From Wurfbainia villosa (lineage: Eukaryota; Streptophyta; Magnoliopsida; Zingiberales; Zingiberaceae), in assembly GCA_025175895.1 (NCBI GenBank), contig CM046000.1, positions 68,166,720-68,230,719 of the forward strand: DNA of 64,000 bases, given 5' to 3'. Both the position numbers and the translations under genes were made by a program. Shown piece after piece: positions 46,514 through 58,121 of this stretch (positions within the stretch are counted from its first letter, which is position 1; each line of letters opens with the position of its first letter). A model generated the notes under the pieces. The model did not search any database, was not told the DNA's origin, and was given only the letters and a program-made list of their open reading frames with translations.

Positions 46514-47319
46514 AACCGCTAAACATGTTTCAATGACTAGACTAAAAGATATACCTTTGTTACGCTTCCCGTTGAGTGATCCTTCTTCAGTGTCGATGCT
46601 GGCTTCTTCACTCCTCCTTGAGATCCTCCCGCCACCTTTGTCCCACCTTGTTTCTTCTTCTTTTTGCCTTTCGTCTTAGAAGTAGAAAACTTTTGGGCAA
46701 CTATGGCCTAAGCCTGAGCACTCTGACGAAAAAGCCCCTCTCCTGCCTGAAGTTCTGTCAGAAGCTCTGCCAACGAATACAATCTCTTTTTCATGTTGTA
46801 ATTCAAGCGAAACTGCTCAAAACTCCTAGGTAGAGACTGGAGAATGATATCGACCTGGGTTTCCCCATCGATCTCAGCTCCAAGGACTTCCAGCTCATTC
46901 AAATGAGCCATCATCTTGAGAACATGCTCCCTCATGGGTGTTCCCTCGATCATGGTGGTCATCATCAAGTTTCTCATGGCTTCCTGCCTCGCAGCCTGAT
47001 TATGGTGTCCAAAAAGCTCTTTGAGATTGAGCATCATGTCATAAGCAGTGGGCATGGCTTGATGCCGATGTTGCAATACATTTGACATAGAAGCTAAAAT
47101 GTAATACCGCGCCATCTCATCAACCTTTATCCACTTCTTATAACTCTCCTTCTCCTTTTCCCTAGAATCATCTATAGGCTTCGGAGGACACTCTTCGAAG
47201 AGTACATATTTATATTCCTCAGCAGTCAAGATAATATCAATATTCCTCTTCCAATAAACATAATTGGGTCCAGTAAGTTTATTTTCTTTCAGTATCACAG
47301 CAAGCGGATTGAAAGTCAT
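46514..47319 (-). pseudogene. Element D gag
   Basis: An open minus-strand stretch of 203 codons (47319-46708) starting MTFNPLAVILKENKLTGPNYVYWKRN. It has the copia gag (UBN2-type) pattern YKKWIKVDEMARYYILASM, RQEAMRNLMMTTMIEGTPMREHVLKMM and DIILQSLPRSFEQFRLNYNM. A TAG at 46708 interrupts it, after which a Lys-rich tail continues in frame (KFSTSKTKGKKKKKQGG) toward element C. It belongs with the protease fragment on the far side of C. Role: capsid-like protein of element D. Confidence 0.88.
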
Positions 47320-48353
47320 TTTTGAAAAACCTAAGAATCACATAGATCAAAACATTAGATTTCAAAAAATTATTGACTCCTCAAATAATAAAATTTTAAA
47401 ATCAACCAACACCTCAAAACACCAAGAATATCGTATGCCATGATCGTGTGGAAGTATACGAATTCTACATTTATAAGAGGAGGTTTTACCCATTAATTTT
47501 ACTATCTTGTCAACCTAACTTTTTGACAAATAAATTAATAGTTGGTTCCTCTTCGGCCCTATAAATAAAAATAGTGACTCTGATGGGGAGGATACTCTTA
47601 TTTGCATCTAAGTGTTCACCATTACTCGGTATCAAGGTAATTATCTCGGGTTATGTGCCTTCCGATGGGGAAGTACACATGCTCCTAAATAATTTCCTAT
47701 AATCATATTTGACCTTGTGATCCACAAAACAAACTCATCCGATGGGGAGGAAGGCACTCAGAGCGGACGCGTAAGTTTGTTTGCATCACATGTCAAATCG
47801 TAATGGAGGCCGTGGAAATTTATAAAAATATCCCTCTCCCACTTAGTAATTTAAAATTGAGGAATTTTCCTAGCACACGACATGCATATCAAACAAGAAG
47901 CAATAAATATGAAAAAAAAGTATTTTCCAACTATTATGGATTTTGTTCTCCAATATGCCTCCCATCGTATCGTCATCTCGTCCGCTCCTCCCTACGCTAT
48001 GTACAAGTCATCCGGAGATCCGAGCCGAAAATAATTATTTTAATTTACATCCATCGATCCTATACTCCACGAAGGAGTGTACATGAAATCTGGATCGAAA
48101 GTAAACTAAAATAAAAAGAGTGGCTAAACAATGTCGTACTTAATTATAAAAATTAAATACTAGTCTCGTCAACCCCGAGGATTCAAATAATATTACACAC
48201 ATACAATCACATACACACACATATGGCCATAATAGTTGGATCTTATGCCTACAACCAAAAAGTTAGCCTATGCACATCCTACTATTATCCGACACATACA
48301 ATATATGATAAGTGCATAAAAGTAATCGAATCATAAACATACAAAACTAGAAA
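47320..48353 (-). other. Element D untranslated leader
   Basis: About 1 kb between PBS and gag, AT-rich, without a credible gene. The only repeated pattern is CCGATGGGGA at about 47673 and 47739, with related TGATGGGGAGG at 47582. Confidence 0.6.
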
Positions 48354-48370
48354 CCGTGGCTCTGATACCA
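48354..48370 (-). other. Element D primer-binding site
   Basis: On the minus strand TGGTATCAGAGCCACGG, a 17-base match to the initiator Met-tRNA complement, two bases from the LTR. Confidence 0.92.
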
Positions 48371-48372
48371 CT

Positions 48373-50422
48373 TGAAGGTGGAAACTTTGTTTCCCACTTC
48401 AACTTGGTCGCTTGTGCATGGTGATCCCATCTACGTCCCCGGATTAAAAAAAATAATCCTTGACAAAGAGGGATTACCCAAACAACCGATCCATCATCGT
48501 ACTATTCGATTAGAGTGGTCACTTGAACAAACTTATTGTTCAAGCAACCTACCTCTTTTCTTCGATTAGCTGCAAAATAGACGATGTACGATTTTTGTGT
48601 TTGTCTTCGGGGTCCAAGTAAATTAGTCACATATAATTGAAAACAATTATATACATAATACAAAAGAATACTAATCAAAGTAAATAAGCTTATACCTCTT
48701 GTTATACATCTTGATCTTCTATTGTATGTTCTTCCTCCTTTTGGACGTCGTGTGGACGACGATCTTCCAAAAGTCGAAGCCTCCTAGATTACATTCTTCC
48801 CTTCCTTGCTCGCTCTGAACAAAATGAAGAATGAAACGAAACTCTTTCTCTTATCTAGAACCGGCCACCAAGCTCCAAGCTTGATGTTGCCGCCGACCAA
48901 GGAGTGGATGTAGGGCGCCGGCCAACCTTAAAGAAAGGTTGCCACCGGCTAACCTAGAGAGAGAGAGAGAGAGGGAAGAGTTGTCGCCGGTCTAGAGAGA
49001 GAGAGAGGGTGGAGTTGTCGCCGGCCAAGAATAGCCAAACCCTAGAATTTCCTTGCCGCCGCCCAATAGGAAGAAGCAAACCCTAGGTTTGCCGCCCACC
49101 TCTCCTCTCAAGCCAACTCCAAAAACCCTAACCCTTGTCTTCACCAGCCAAGGAGGAGAGGAAGAGGATTGGGGCACCGGCCAAGAAGAGAAAGGACAAG
49201 AGGGGCGCCGGCCAAAACCCTAGGAAGATAGGAGAACTTGTCGCCCAAGACTTCTCCAAACCCTAGTCGCCCAATCCTTGAAGCAAAATCTAATCTCCTT
49301 GAGTTGTTGTTGTCGCCCACCCCTTAAGCCTTATTTATAGAGTTAGACTTAAGCCTCCTTTCAATCTCCACCGTCGGATCTAGGGATTTAATCTCAACCG
49401 TCGGATCTAGGGATTTAATCTCAACCATCGGATCTAGAGATTTAATCTCCACCGTCGGATCTAGAGATTTAATCTACATCGTCAGATCTAGAGTTCCATT
49501 TTCCACCATCAGATCTAGGCTTCATGAGGGTTTTAATAGGATACAATAGGGACCATGAAGAGGAGTTGGATCTTGGTCACCCAATGGATCAAGCCCACAT
49601 AAAGTCAATCCATTAATGATAATCTATTCCACTAGAGGATTATCATTGATCTACCTCACAAACCTCCATAAATAAATATGGGCTCCATATATTATTTGTA
49701 CAAATATCTCTCCGTGTTTAAGATCTCGAATATTCGTCAATTAATTAATTTATTGACAATTAATTAATCAACATCTAACTCCATGAGTAGTACCACTCAA
49801 CCTTATCATCATGCCGGACCAAGTCCACCTACAGGGTTTACATGATGAACCTTATGAGCTCCTCAAGGGGACATCATCATCCTAATATATAGGACATGAT
49901 TTCTTCCTATAATCAACGGCACACCATATAAATAATATCATTTCTCAACTTACCGAGCTTATCGATTTACTCTATAAATCTCGCCCTTTGGTAAATCAAA
50001 GAAATAAATACTAAGTATATGTGTCCGTTACTATATCGGGATTAAGAGCATGTACACTATAATATTCGAGGTCCGATTCAATTATGTAGTCAATAATAAA
50101 TCGAATCATCTCTATGTCGGTCCTGCTCAATACACACAAAGTGTATTAGTGTAATTCTATGGTCAAGACAAACCAATGCCAAATCACACTACAACCATAC
50201 CAATGGTTTATCCATAACTATCTCGGTTGTAAGCCTTTACTTATACTTTACAAGGAACTGATAATATAATCTCCTATGTGAAACTACACACCATGTTATC
50301 TACAATGTAATGTATCAGACAAATATGCATAACCTTAAATATGCAAATAATGATCATGTGATTCTTATTTCAAAAATAAAGATGTTCATACAAAGGCTAG
50401 GCTTTTAGTAAACATCCCAACA
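48373..50422 (-). repeat. Element D 5' LTR
   Basis: About 2,050 bp; on the minus strand it starts TGTTGGGATG and ends CCACCTTCA next to the PBS. It contains a GA microsatellite (48957-49009) and a 27-bp minisatellite (49371-49510). Its outer end is duplicated as a fragment at 3313-3436. D's other LTR is not in the window. Confidence 0.82.
49371..49510. repeat. 27-bp minisatellite in D LTR
   Basis: The block CCGTCGGATCTAGGGATTTA recurs at 49371, 49398, 49425, 49452 and about 49478 with exact 27-bp spacing and one to three substitutions. Confidence 0.88.
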
Positions 50423-52474
50423 GCGCTAATACTTCCATAGGTGTGGTTAGAAGAGAGGAGACAAAGAGAATCAAAGGAGAAGAGCACTCGTTAAACAAGG
50501 AGGATTCGCCTCTAGACTTAAACGAAATAAAATATTATTAATTTATAACTAATTAGTTGCCTTACAACATTCTTAGCCCATGCTTAAATAGGCTAGGAAA
50601 GAAGAAGGTTTCTTAAGAAAACTAAAAAATCTAAATAAACTTAAATAGAAATTTTTTAACAAGGAAGAAAGGAAAAAAAAAATTAAACAAAAAAATTTTA
50701 AAATTAAAATTTAAAAATAAATAGAAAATTCAAAGAAAATAAAAATAATAATATAATATTAACAAAATCATAATTATCGACGACAGCGTGCCACAACCAT
50801 GGAGGGGTCTAGACCGTAGCCATGGTCTGAACCATAGCCATATAAGTGGTCATGGTTTGACAATGGTGGAAACCATGGATAAGTCGTGGTTCCAATTGGA
50901 GATCCGTGTCGAGCTAGGGAATGATTTATGTCCGTAGTGGTAACCACAGATGGGCTATGGTAGTCTCTGGAAGCTCTATTATATCTTGTTCTGATCCATA
51001 ATGAAGTATATCCATGTTATGTGGGCATAGAAGTATTGAAATCTTTATTCGAAGCCTCAGTTGTTTTTAATTATGGCTCGAAAGAAGCAAGGTTGCACCA
51101 CAATATAAAAAATGATCAGGTTGTTGGATGCACCTGCATTAACTCTGAATTCTTTTCTTATTAAAAACCAGTAATTATAAAACTTTTTCCCTATCTAGGT
51201 TAGGTTACATAAATTTATGAGCAAAGTACCATGGTACTTGATGCTTATCTAGAGCAATTTGAGAAGATAGAAGCAGGTCACGTAATAATTAATCAGTTTG
51301 TTTAAACTCCTAGTTGTCATTCTCTAAATTTAGTTATAACCATGGCAAATACACTTAAACAAAATTATATAAGGCCAATTAATTGACCGGCCACTAGATC
51401 AATAGTTTCTTTTCTTCTGCAAATAATAGTAATTACAATCTCTTAGCTTCTGCCATTGACTTACCCTTTACTATTTTCATAAATCATATCCAGGAAAGCC
51501 CAATCAATAGGTGATAAGCAGAAGAAAAAGTAAGAAACAAAAAGGCAAAAAAAAAAAAAAAAAGGAGCCCAAAGAGGCACAGTTCATTTCTCACCAAAGC
51601 TTCCTCCAGTTTTATCCTTCATACCATGTTTTTTACTACTCCAAGACATTCTGATTCAAGTATAATGTTTCTTAGTATAATATGAACTCCAGTTAGTTTT
51701 GGAGGAAATAAATATTTATCTATAAATATACCACGCTCACACATTAAGTTAGATTCCAGATTCTGCTAATTAGTCTTGAAAATATGATACAGTTTTACTT
51801 TCTAACTTGATATGTGATAAACATTCTCACTTTTAGTAAATCGCTCCATTCAACTCACTTTGATTCTCTATATTTATCTTCTGAATACACAATATGTATC
51901 CTAAGAAATGAGTTGCAAATTAAACAAGTAGCTTTGATCTGTATCAGTTAGGTAAGTTAAGATGGACAACTTGGATTGAACAAAAGCTAGGGCATTGAAG
52001 AAGGGAAGGTGTGAAACCTGTAAAATTCTGACATCAAAGTCTTTTGGTACCCTAAACAAGAATGGTACTCAATTAAAGGCATTCCCCCTACCATGTGAAT
52101 GCAGCACATATATTTAAGAAGAATTGCAACTCTCTGTCTGTTCCTATCTGGGTTGGGATTTCAGCAGCCCAATCCACATTTTTCTCCTTAAGGAAAAACC
52201 CTAATTTCCTTGGCATCATATGTTTGCAAAAAATGGAAATAGTAGCAGAACAAGGAAGGGCCACCAGGTCAGAGGCAGTTAACAGTCTACAACAAGCTCC
52301 ACTAAATAAGAATTTAGATAACATGCAAAAAACCTAATAATAATCTACTGAGTCAGAATTTTATTTAATTAGAGTCTGTGGATTTTTCTTAGTTAATTCT
52401 GTACATGCTGTGAATTATTATTATCTTCATTAATGATCAAAACTAGTAGAAGGCAAGCTGAAGAAAAGACCTTG
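50423..52474. other. Intergenic region upstream of the MADS-box gene
   Basis: About 2 kb of AT-rich DNA with no credible gene. 50790-50960 holds degenerate repeats of ACCATAGCCATGGTTTGA. A run of about 18 A at 51547-51564 could be the tail of an old retroposon. The remainder should include the distal promoter. I did not find a convincing CArG box by eye. Confidence 0.5.
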
Positions 52475-52483
52475 CTATAAATA
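52475..52483 (+). promoter_or_regulatory. TATA box of the B-sister gene
   Basis: CTATAAATA, about 400 bp upstream of the start codon. A pyrimidine-rich leader follows from about 52530. A start of transcription near 52505-52515 is inferred. Confidence 0.55.
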
Positions 52484-52881
52484 TTTTGGGCCTTGCCTTC
52501 TCAACATCTCATTCTGCAAGGAATTCTCAGTTGCAGTTAAGCTCAAAAAGCCATTGCTCTTCCTCTTTCTTTGTACTACTTCCTCCTCTATTCCTCTTCT
52601 ATCAATTTTATTTGAAGAGAAAGAAAGAGTTATCTTTTGATGCTTCTAACAAATTTTCTACTTCTGATGACAGGAGTCACTACAAGTAATACTCTACAAA
52701 TATAAGATCAGATCCAGAGCTTGTTTCCTCAGTAATCACTTCTCTATTCTCTATTTGATCAATATCATTTAGTTATAATCAGCGTCTGTGATAGCAAACT
52801 TGAAATTTTATGCTATTAAAAAGGGGGGACTAGCTAACTTTAAATAGGTTATTTGTTTTCTCTTTGACTTTAAGAGTGGAT

Positions 52882-55209
52882 ATGGGGCGTGGGAAGATAG
52901 AAATCAAGAAGATTGAGAACTCAACTAATCGCCAAGTTACCTTCTCCAAGAGGCGAGGAGGGCTGCTAAAGAAGGCTAATGAGCTTGCAATACTATGCGA
53001 CGCACAAGTAGGAGTTGTCATCTTCTCGAGCACAGGAAAGATGTTTGAGTACTGCAGCCCACACTTGAGGTATTTAATTATTTGTACATTAACTATCTTC
53101 TTCTTGATGATATATGAAACAATTTCTTGGCTGTGTGTGAAAAATTCCAATTATTTATATAATATTAATGTTTACATACCTAAAATATCTTTAAATCGAT
53201 GTAATATGGTTATTTGATATGCAATGATTACTATTTTGCCTTTGCCATTTTATTTCTACCAACCACTAGCTGAAGGTGAATTGTGCATGGCTTTTATTAC
53301 CATCAATAGGATTACTTGATCTGACCTTTAATTGGGCAGTTATTTGTGATCGACTACACGAGCAGACATTTATCTTAATATATAGTCTTTCATTCAATAG
53401 TCATGTTTGTGAAAAAATTTTACTTAATGGAAAAACTTTCAAGGGTTTTAATTCTCTTGTTGTTCCAAAAAGCTGTCTTGTTTTTGCTTTTTATAATGAA
53501 ATATAATGAGAATTAAAATCATTATATATCAAGGCAATAATATTCCCCTTGTTTTTAATTCCCCTTGTGTTCCAAAAAATGTTATGTCAAAGCAATAATA
53601 TTCTTCTTACCTTTCTTTTGTTTTATTTAGTTTATTGCTAATCCAAAAGAAATTAATTAGGGCCCGAACAGTAGTGATTCGGGTTACATATTATTCTTAA
53701 AGACTTGCCTTCCTATCCATTATAAGTTTACACTTATTTCATCGGCCTTATAAGCAACAGAATACTTAACAAAATCAAGCTAATTGTAACATCAGGATTG
53801 GAGCATCATCATGAATTTAAGAGAATAAAGAGAATCTATATCAATCTCTTTTTTTTTTCAAAACAATAAATAAGTAAATAATGAGCTTCTTCATTAAGCT
53901 TAATATTAAGTTTTTTTAATTAGTTGCTTAATTTTGCTCGCAGCATGAGGCAACTCATAGATAGGTATCAAAGAACCACAAACGTTCGTTTTGAGGAGAC
54001 CATCAATCAGCAGGTATATCTTAATTGCATAAAATATAGATGGAATAGAATATGCCCTTGTTTATTTGATATTGTGTAATTCTAATTAGGTAACACATTG
54101 TTTATTATTTTTCACTGCATTAGCAAATAATTTTTGAGATATCACGGATGAGAGATGAAAACCACAAACTTCAGGCCAGCATGAGGCAGTTCACCGGGGA
54201 AGACTTGGCTTCCATGACTTTGAATGAGGTGAATCAACTGGAAGAGCAGATTGAGTTCTCTGTCAACAAAGTCAGAGCCAGGAAGGTAATATATACTATA
54301 TATGTTATGGATTCAATTGCAAGACTTTGTTTATTTGAACAAATTAAAGAGTCAAAAAAATAAATCCGTACCAATTAATTATCTTGCTCTCTATGATCCT
54401 TAAAATACGGATTAAATTATATTATGCATATTCTAAAAAGAAAACCAATTGGATTGTTCATTAGAATATATATTAAACCTAGCTATACAATTGAATCAAT
54501 TAGTAAAACGAATGTCTCTAACGTTTAGGTTCTTAAGCATGCATGCATGTGCTGAAATGTTTAGGCTCAAGGGTTTTACTTTCTATATTGTATATGTAAT
54601 CCATTCATGGAAATTGATTCATTCTATATTTAATTTTCAGCATCAATTGCTGAATCAACAATTGGAAAATTTGCGCCGAAAGGTATGCAGCTTATCAAAC
54701 ATCTATTAATCCAACTTGTTCGTTTAATAAATTGATGTTGATACCATGCATGCATAAAATATACTCGATAACTCTGTTGTGTTGAACAGGAGCACATTTT
54801 AGAAGATGAGCACCAACATCTTTGCCGCATGGTAATTAATTCTGCAAGTTTCTTATTCCAATATTTTCTGATTAACTTTGTTGTAAAATATAATATAGTG
54901 GATGCTGTATATATTTTGTATTTATAGATAGCAGAGCATCAGGTGGCAATAGAGCAGCAGGCGCAGCAGGTGGAGGCGATGGAGCACAAGGTAGGTGATG
55001 TGCCGATGCTGGAACACTTTGGTCAATTCTACGCAGAGGAGACAGCAAGGAACTTGCTGCATCTCTCGCCGCAGATTCATGAGTTCCGGCTGCAGCCAAC
55101 CCAACCCAACCTCCAGGATGCCACCTTCCAAGTCGGCCATGGCCTTCAGCTCTGGTATAGTATATACGTATATTCCATAAACCTAGCTATATATGAATTA
55201 ACACTATAA
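52882..55209 (+). CDS. B-sister MIKC-type MADS-box transcription factor
   Basis: A nuclear DNA-binding protein; B-sister factors control integument, nucellus and seed-coat development. Exons inferred from GT/AG sites: 52882-53069, 53944-54013, 54124-54285, 54641-54682, 54790-54831, and 54928 to the end. All phases agree, giving about 244 residues to the conserved C-terminal Trp. The MADS domain opens MGRGKIEIKKIENSTNRQVT and includes FSKRRGGLLKKANELAILCD. The K-box continues through QFTGEDLASMTLNEV and HQLLNQQLENLRRKEHILED. The C-terminus has the B-sister/PI-derived motif FRLQPTQPNLQ and ends GHGLQLW. The two 42-bp K exons match the ancestral length rather than the shortened exon 5 of PI/GLO. 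Exon 3 is 162 bp, exactly the usual 62 + 100 bp, so one K-box intron is absent. No stop follows GLQLW: reading on adds 16 codons to TAA at 55207. Splicing from 55154 to 55289 would give GLQLWF and a stop; to 55321 would give GLQL and a stop. ATG 52882 is chosen because it begins the MADS domain. Closest remembered relatives are ZMM17 and OsMADS29. Confidence 0.93.
53070..53943 (+). other. First intron of the B-sister gene
   Basis: 874 bp, the longest intron; first introns of MADS-box genes often carry regulatory sites. It contains a local imperfect repeat: TTTAATTC(T/C)C(T/C)TTGT near 53447 and 53552, each followed by GTTCCAAAAA. No inserted element was recognised. Confidence 0.6.
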
Positions 55210-55684
55210 TTTTCTTAATTAAAAAGGGCTTCTATATTCACACATATATATCGAGTTTGATGAATAGAAAATTGCACTTGATTTCTAGGTTTTGACTTCT
55301 TGCATCGGCTTGTTGAACAGATCGATCCATCCCGTTGATATGGAGGTGGAGAAGGAGAGTGATGAGTGATCGATGGTAGAAAAGTACAGTGTATTTTAAT
55401 TTCTGTGCACGGGTTAATTAGTTTGGCGTGAAACTGTGAACATAGTGGGTTTAATAATTAAATATGTAATCCCTGCGTAATTAAGTCAATTTAATTCCCA
55501 TGGATGATTATAATTTGTTATATTTTCTGTACAAACAAATCAAAACCGTCTTCAACGTACAATTCCATTCATATAATTGGCTAAATTTAAACGTCCTTGC
55601 TAAAATCATTTATGGATATTGTTGATCCTAAATTTAATTTGGGTCAATACTTTAGGGATTTTTTACGAAAAGTTCATCGCAAAA
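55210..55684. other. 3' flank of the B-sister gene
   Basis: Includes the alternative last-exon acceptors (55288, 55320) and the probable 3' UTR. No perfect AATAAA is seen near 55400-55480; AATAATTAAAT at about 55452 is the nearest AT-rich signal. Confidence 0.45.
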
Positions 55685-55726
55685 TCAACAATAACAACAA
55701 CAACAAAGTCTTATTCCACTAAGTGA
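55685..55726 (-). repeat. RTE-type LINE 3' tail remnant
   Basis: On the minus strand CACTTAGTGGAATAAGACTTTGTTGTTGTTATTG, the signature 3' end of plant RTE-clade LINEs (CACTTAGTGGGATAAGGCTTTGTTGTTG). Only about 40 bp survive, ending where the CACTA terminus starts. Confidence 0.6.
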
Positions 55727-58121
55727 CACTACAAAAAAAAATAGTAATTAGCGACGAATTTTTAAAAAAAATTCGTTACAAAATAAATTAGCGACGAATT
55801 TAGCGACAAAAATATTTTTGTTGCGGATAAAGCGTCGCAAATATTAGCGACAAAAATAGCAATGAATTTTTGCGACGAATTTTAACGACGAAAATTAGGG
55901 ACGAATTTAAAATTTCGTCGCTAATTTTGTTGCAGAAGTTACAAAGATTTCAAAAATTCGTCGCAATTTTCGTCGCAAAAATTTGCGACGAATTAAAAAT
56001 TCGTCGCAAATTTGCGACGAATTTTTAATTTGTCGTAAATTTGTGCGACGAATTAATTTTTTCGTTGGTAATTTTCGCGACGAAATAAGAAATTAGTTGG
56101 TAAATTTGCGGCTGATACAAATTCGTCGCTGAATTCGTCGCAAAATTCGTCGCAAAAAACCATATTTTGCGACGAATTAATTTTTTCGTTGGTAATTTTC
56201 GCGACGAAATAAGAAATACGTTGGTGAATTTGCAACTGATACAAATTCGTTGCAAATTTCGTCGCTGAATTCGTCACAAAATTCATCGCAAAGTTCAATA
56301 TTTTGCGATGAATTCTTTTTTCGTTGCAAAAATTTGCGACGAATTAAATTTTCGTTGCAAATTTCGTCGCAAAATTCGTTGCAAAATTTGTCGCAGGTTG
56401 GAATCGTTGCTAAATTCGTCGCTAATATGCGACGAAAATTAAATTCGTCGCAAAAGTCGTCACAGATTTCTCAGAATTTAGCAACGAATTTGTATTTTTG
56501 TCGCTAAATTTGTCGCAAAATAAATTTTTTTTTAACCGATTTCATCCGTTTCGATATTCTATCGTATATACAAATTTTCACACACACACACAACAAAACA
56601 CAATAAGTTCTAATATCCAAATAAATACATTCAATACAAACAAAACACACACACATTCAATACAACAAAATAATATTCAATAATATCCAAAAATATTTCA
56701 TATCCAAATAAATACAAAACAACACAATAAGTTAAGAACAATAGAACATTCCAAATAAAAAGTTATATCCTATAACATTTCAAACATCAACATAGTTATG
56801 ATATCCAAATAACAATGTCCACAAAAGATCTCAAGACATGGGAAAGAAAAAAGAAAAGAGAATCTGGTAAGCAATCGCCGACATTCTTCTACCTGCATTA
56901 GAAAAGAAACAAATAAAAAGTATCATACATTAAAAAAAAACTATATACTAACACGAAAATAAATGAGCTAGAATAGGAGGTTTAGAGAAGCAATCAGCAG
57001 GTTGGCCTTCAGAGTTGGTAAATGAGAAGAGATCTTAGTCATCACATCAACACACACAAAGCAAAGGTAAGAAGAAAATGATAAATAGATTTTTTTTCAA
57101 CTTGAGAATAACCAATAAAGATTCATAACCGAATTTGGTCTTAGTTTATTGCGAACTTGTTCCAAAGACTTATGACATAATAGGAAAAGAGATCCATGAG
57201 AGCCCAAAACATAAAAAAGAGTTAGACCATCAAGAGTTCACAAAAGGGATGGGTAAATGAGAAAGAATGATAAGGAATGCTACCCCCATTCTAAATGTAT
57301 GGACATATATCCAAATGAAACATCATACTATGAGCTGTGATGAAAATGTAACTGTTCTTTCATTTGGGTTTGCTAAGATGATTGACAGACTGAGATAGAA
57401 AGTGATGGTATGGCAGCAACCTAAGCAATAGATAGGTGTTTAAACTTTTGTTGCATCTCTCTAACAACTAATTAGACCAGCCACAATCAAGCAATATGGG
57501 TGAGAGCTTGACACATAACAACCTCTCTGCATCAACGAGTATCACGAGCAAAAAAGTCATGAAGCAAATGTAATGCAAGAACAGTGTGAAAGACATGGTA
57601 AGAATATTGGAATTAGACAGTGATTAAACTATGCCATTAACAAGCAATTATGATTAAACATTATGAAGTCATTAAAGGAATCTAGAGACATAGGCACCCA
57701 AAACAATGGATGGACAAAAAATGAAATACTATATGACAAGTTCATCTTATTGTTTGGGAAGAGAAGCAAAATCATCCTGAACTAGTGGATCCTCTAGCCT
57801 TGTGTTGAACAGTTGTTTGATAAATGCAAGAACATTCTATTCATACTAGAACATACAACATAAAATATTTCATATCTACTTGGTCGTAGAGAGAAAATTA
57901 ATGGAGGAAGCAATGATCTTTGGTAGCAGATATCAGGATACCATAAAAATGTGAAGGCGAGACCAGGAGGATAAAATCCAATGGCTGATAAATAGCGAAG
58001 AGAAAACCTTTTATTTCCTTGGGAAAATATAAAGATGAAATCTAGGGTTTAGGGTTCACACAACTCCATGCTCTAACCATACGGAGAGGACAAATAGGGA
58101 AGATAAAAAAAATAGGATGGA
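55727..58121. mobile_element. CACTA (En/Spm) transposon end with subterminal repeats
   Basis: Starts CACTACAAAAAAA, the typical terminal inverted repeat of plant CACTA elements. 55740-56520 is packed with GCGACGAATTT and its complement AAATTCGTCGC, the subterminal repeats that the transposase accessory protein binds in this superfamily. From 56520 the sequence is AT/CA-rich with no transposase reading frame and no opposite TGTAGTG terminus. The gypsy element E begins at 58122 and probably truncates or splits it. Little can be said of 56700-58121 beyond low coding potential. Confidence 0.75.

Noticed and set aside
52486..52689. 67-codon frame upstream of the MADS-box gene
   Set aside because: Lies in the inferred 5' UTR, is Ser/Leu-rich from a pyrimidine tract, and shows no domain.
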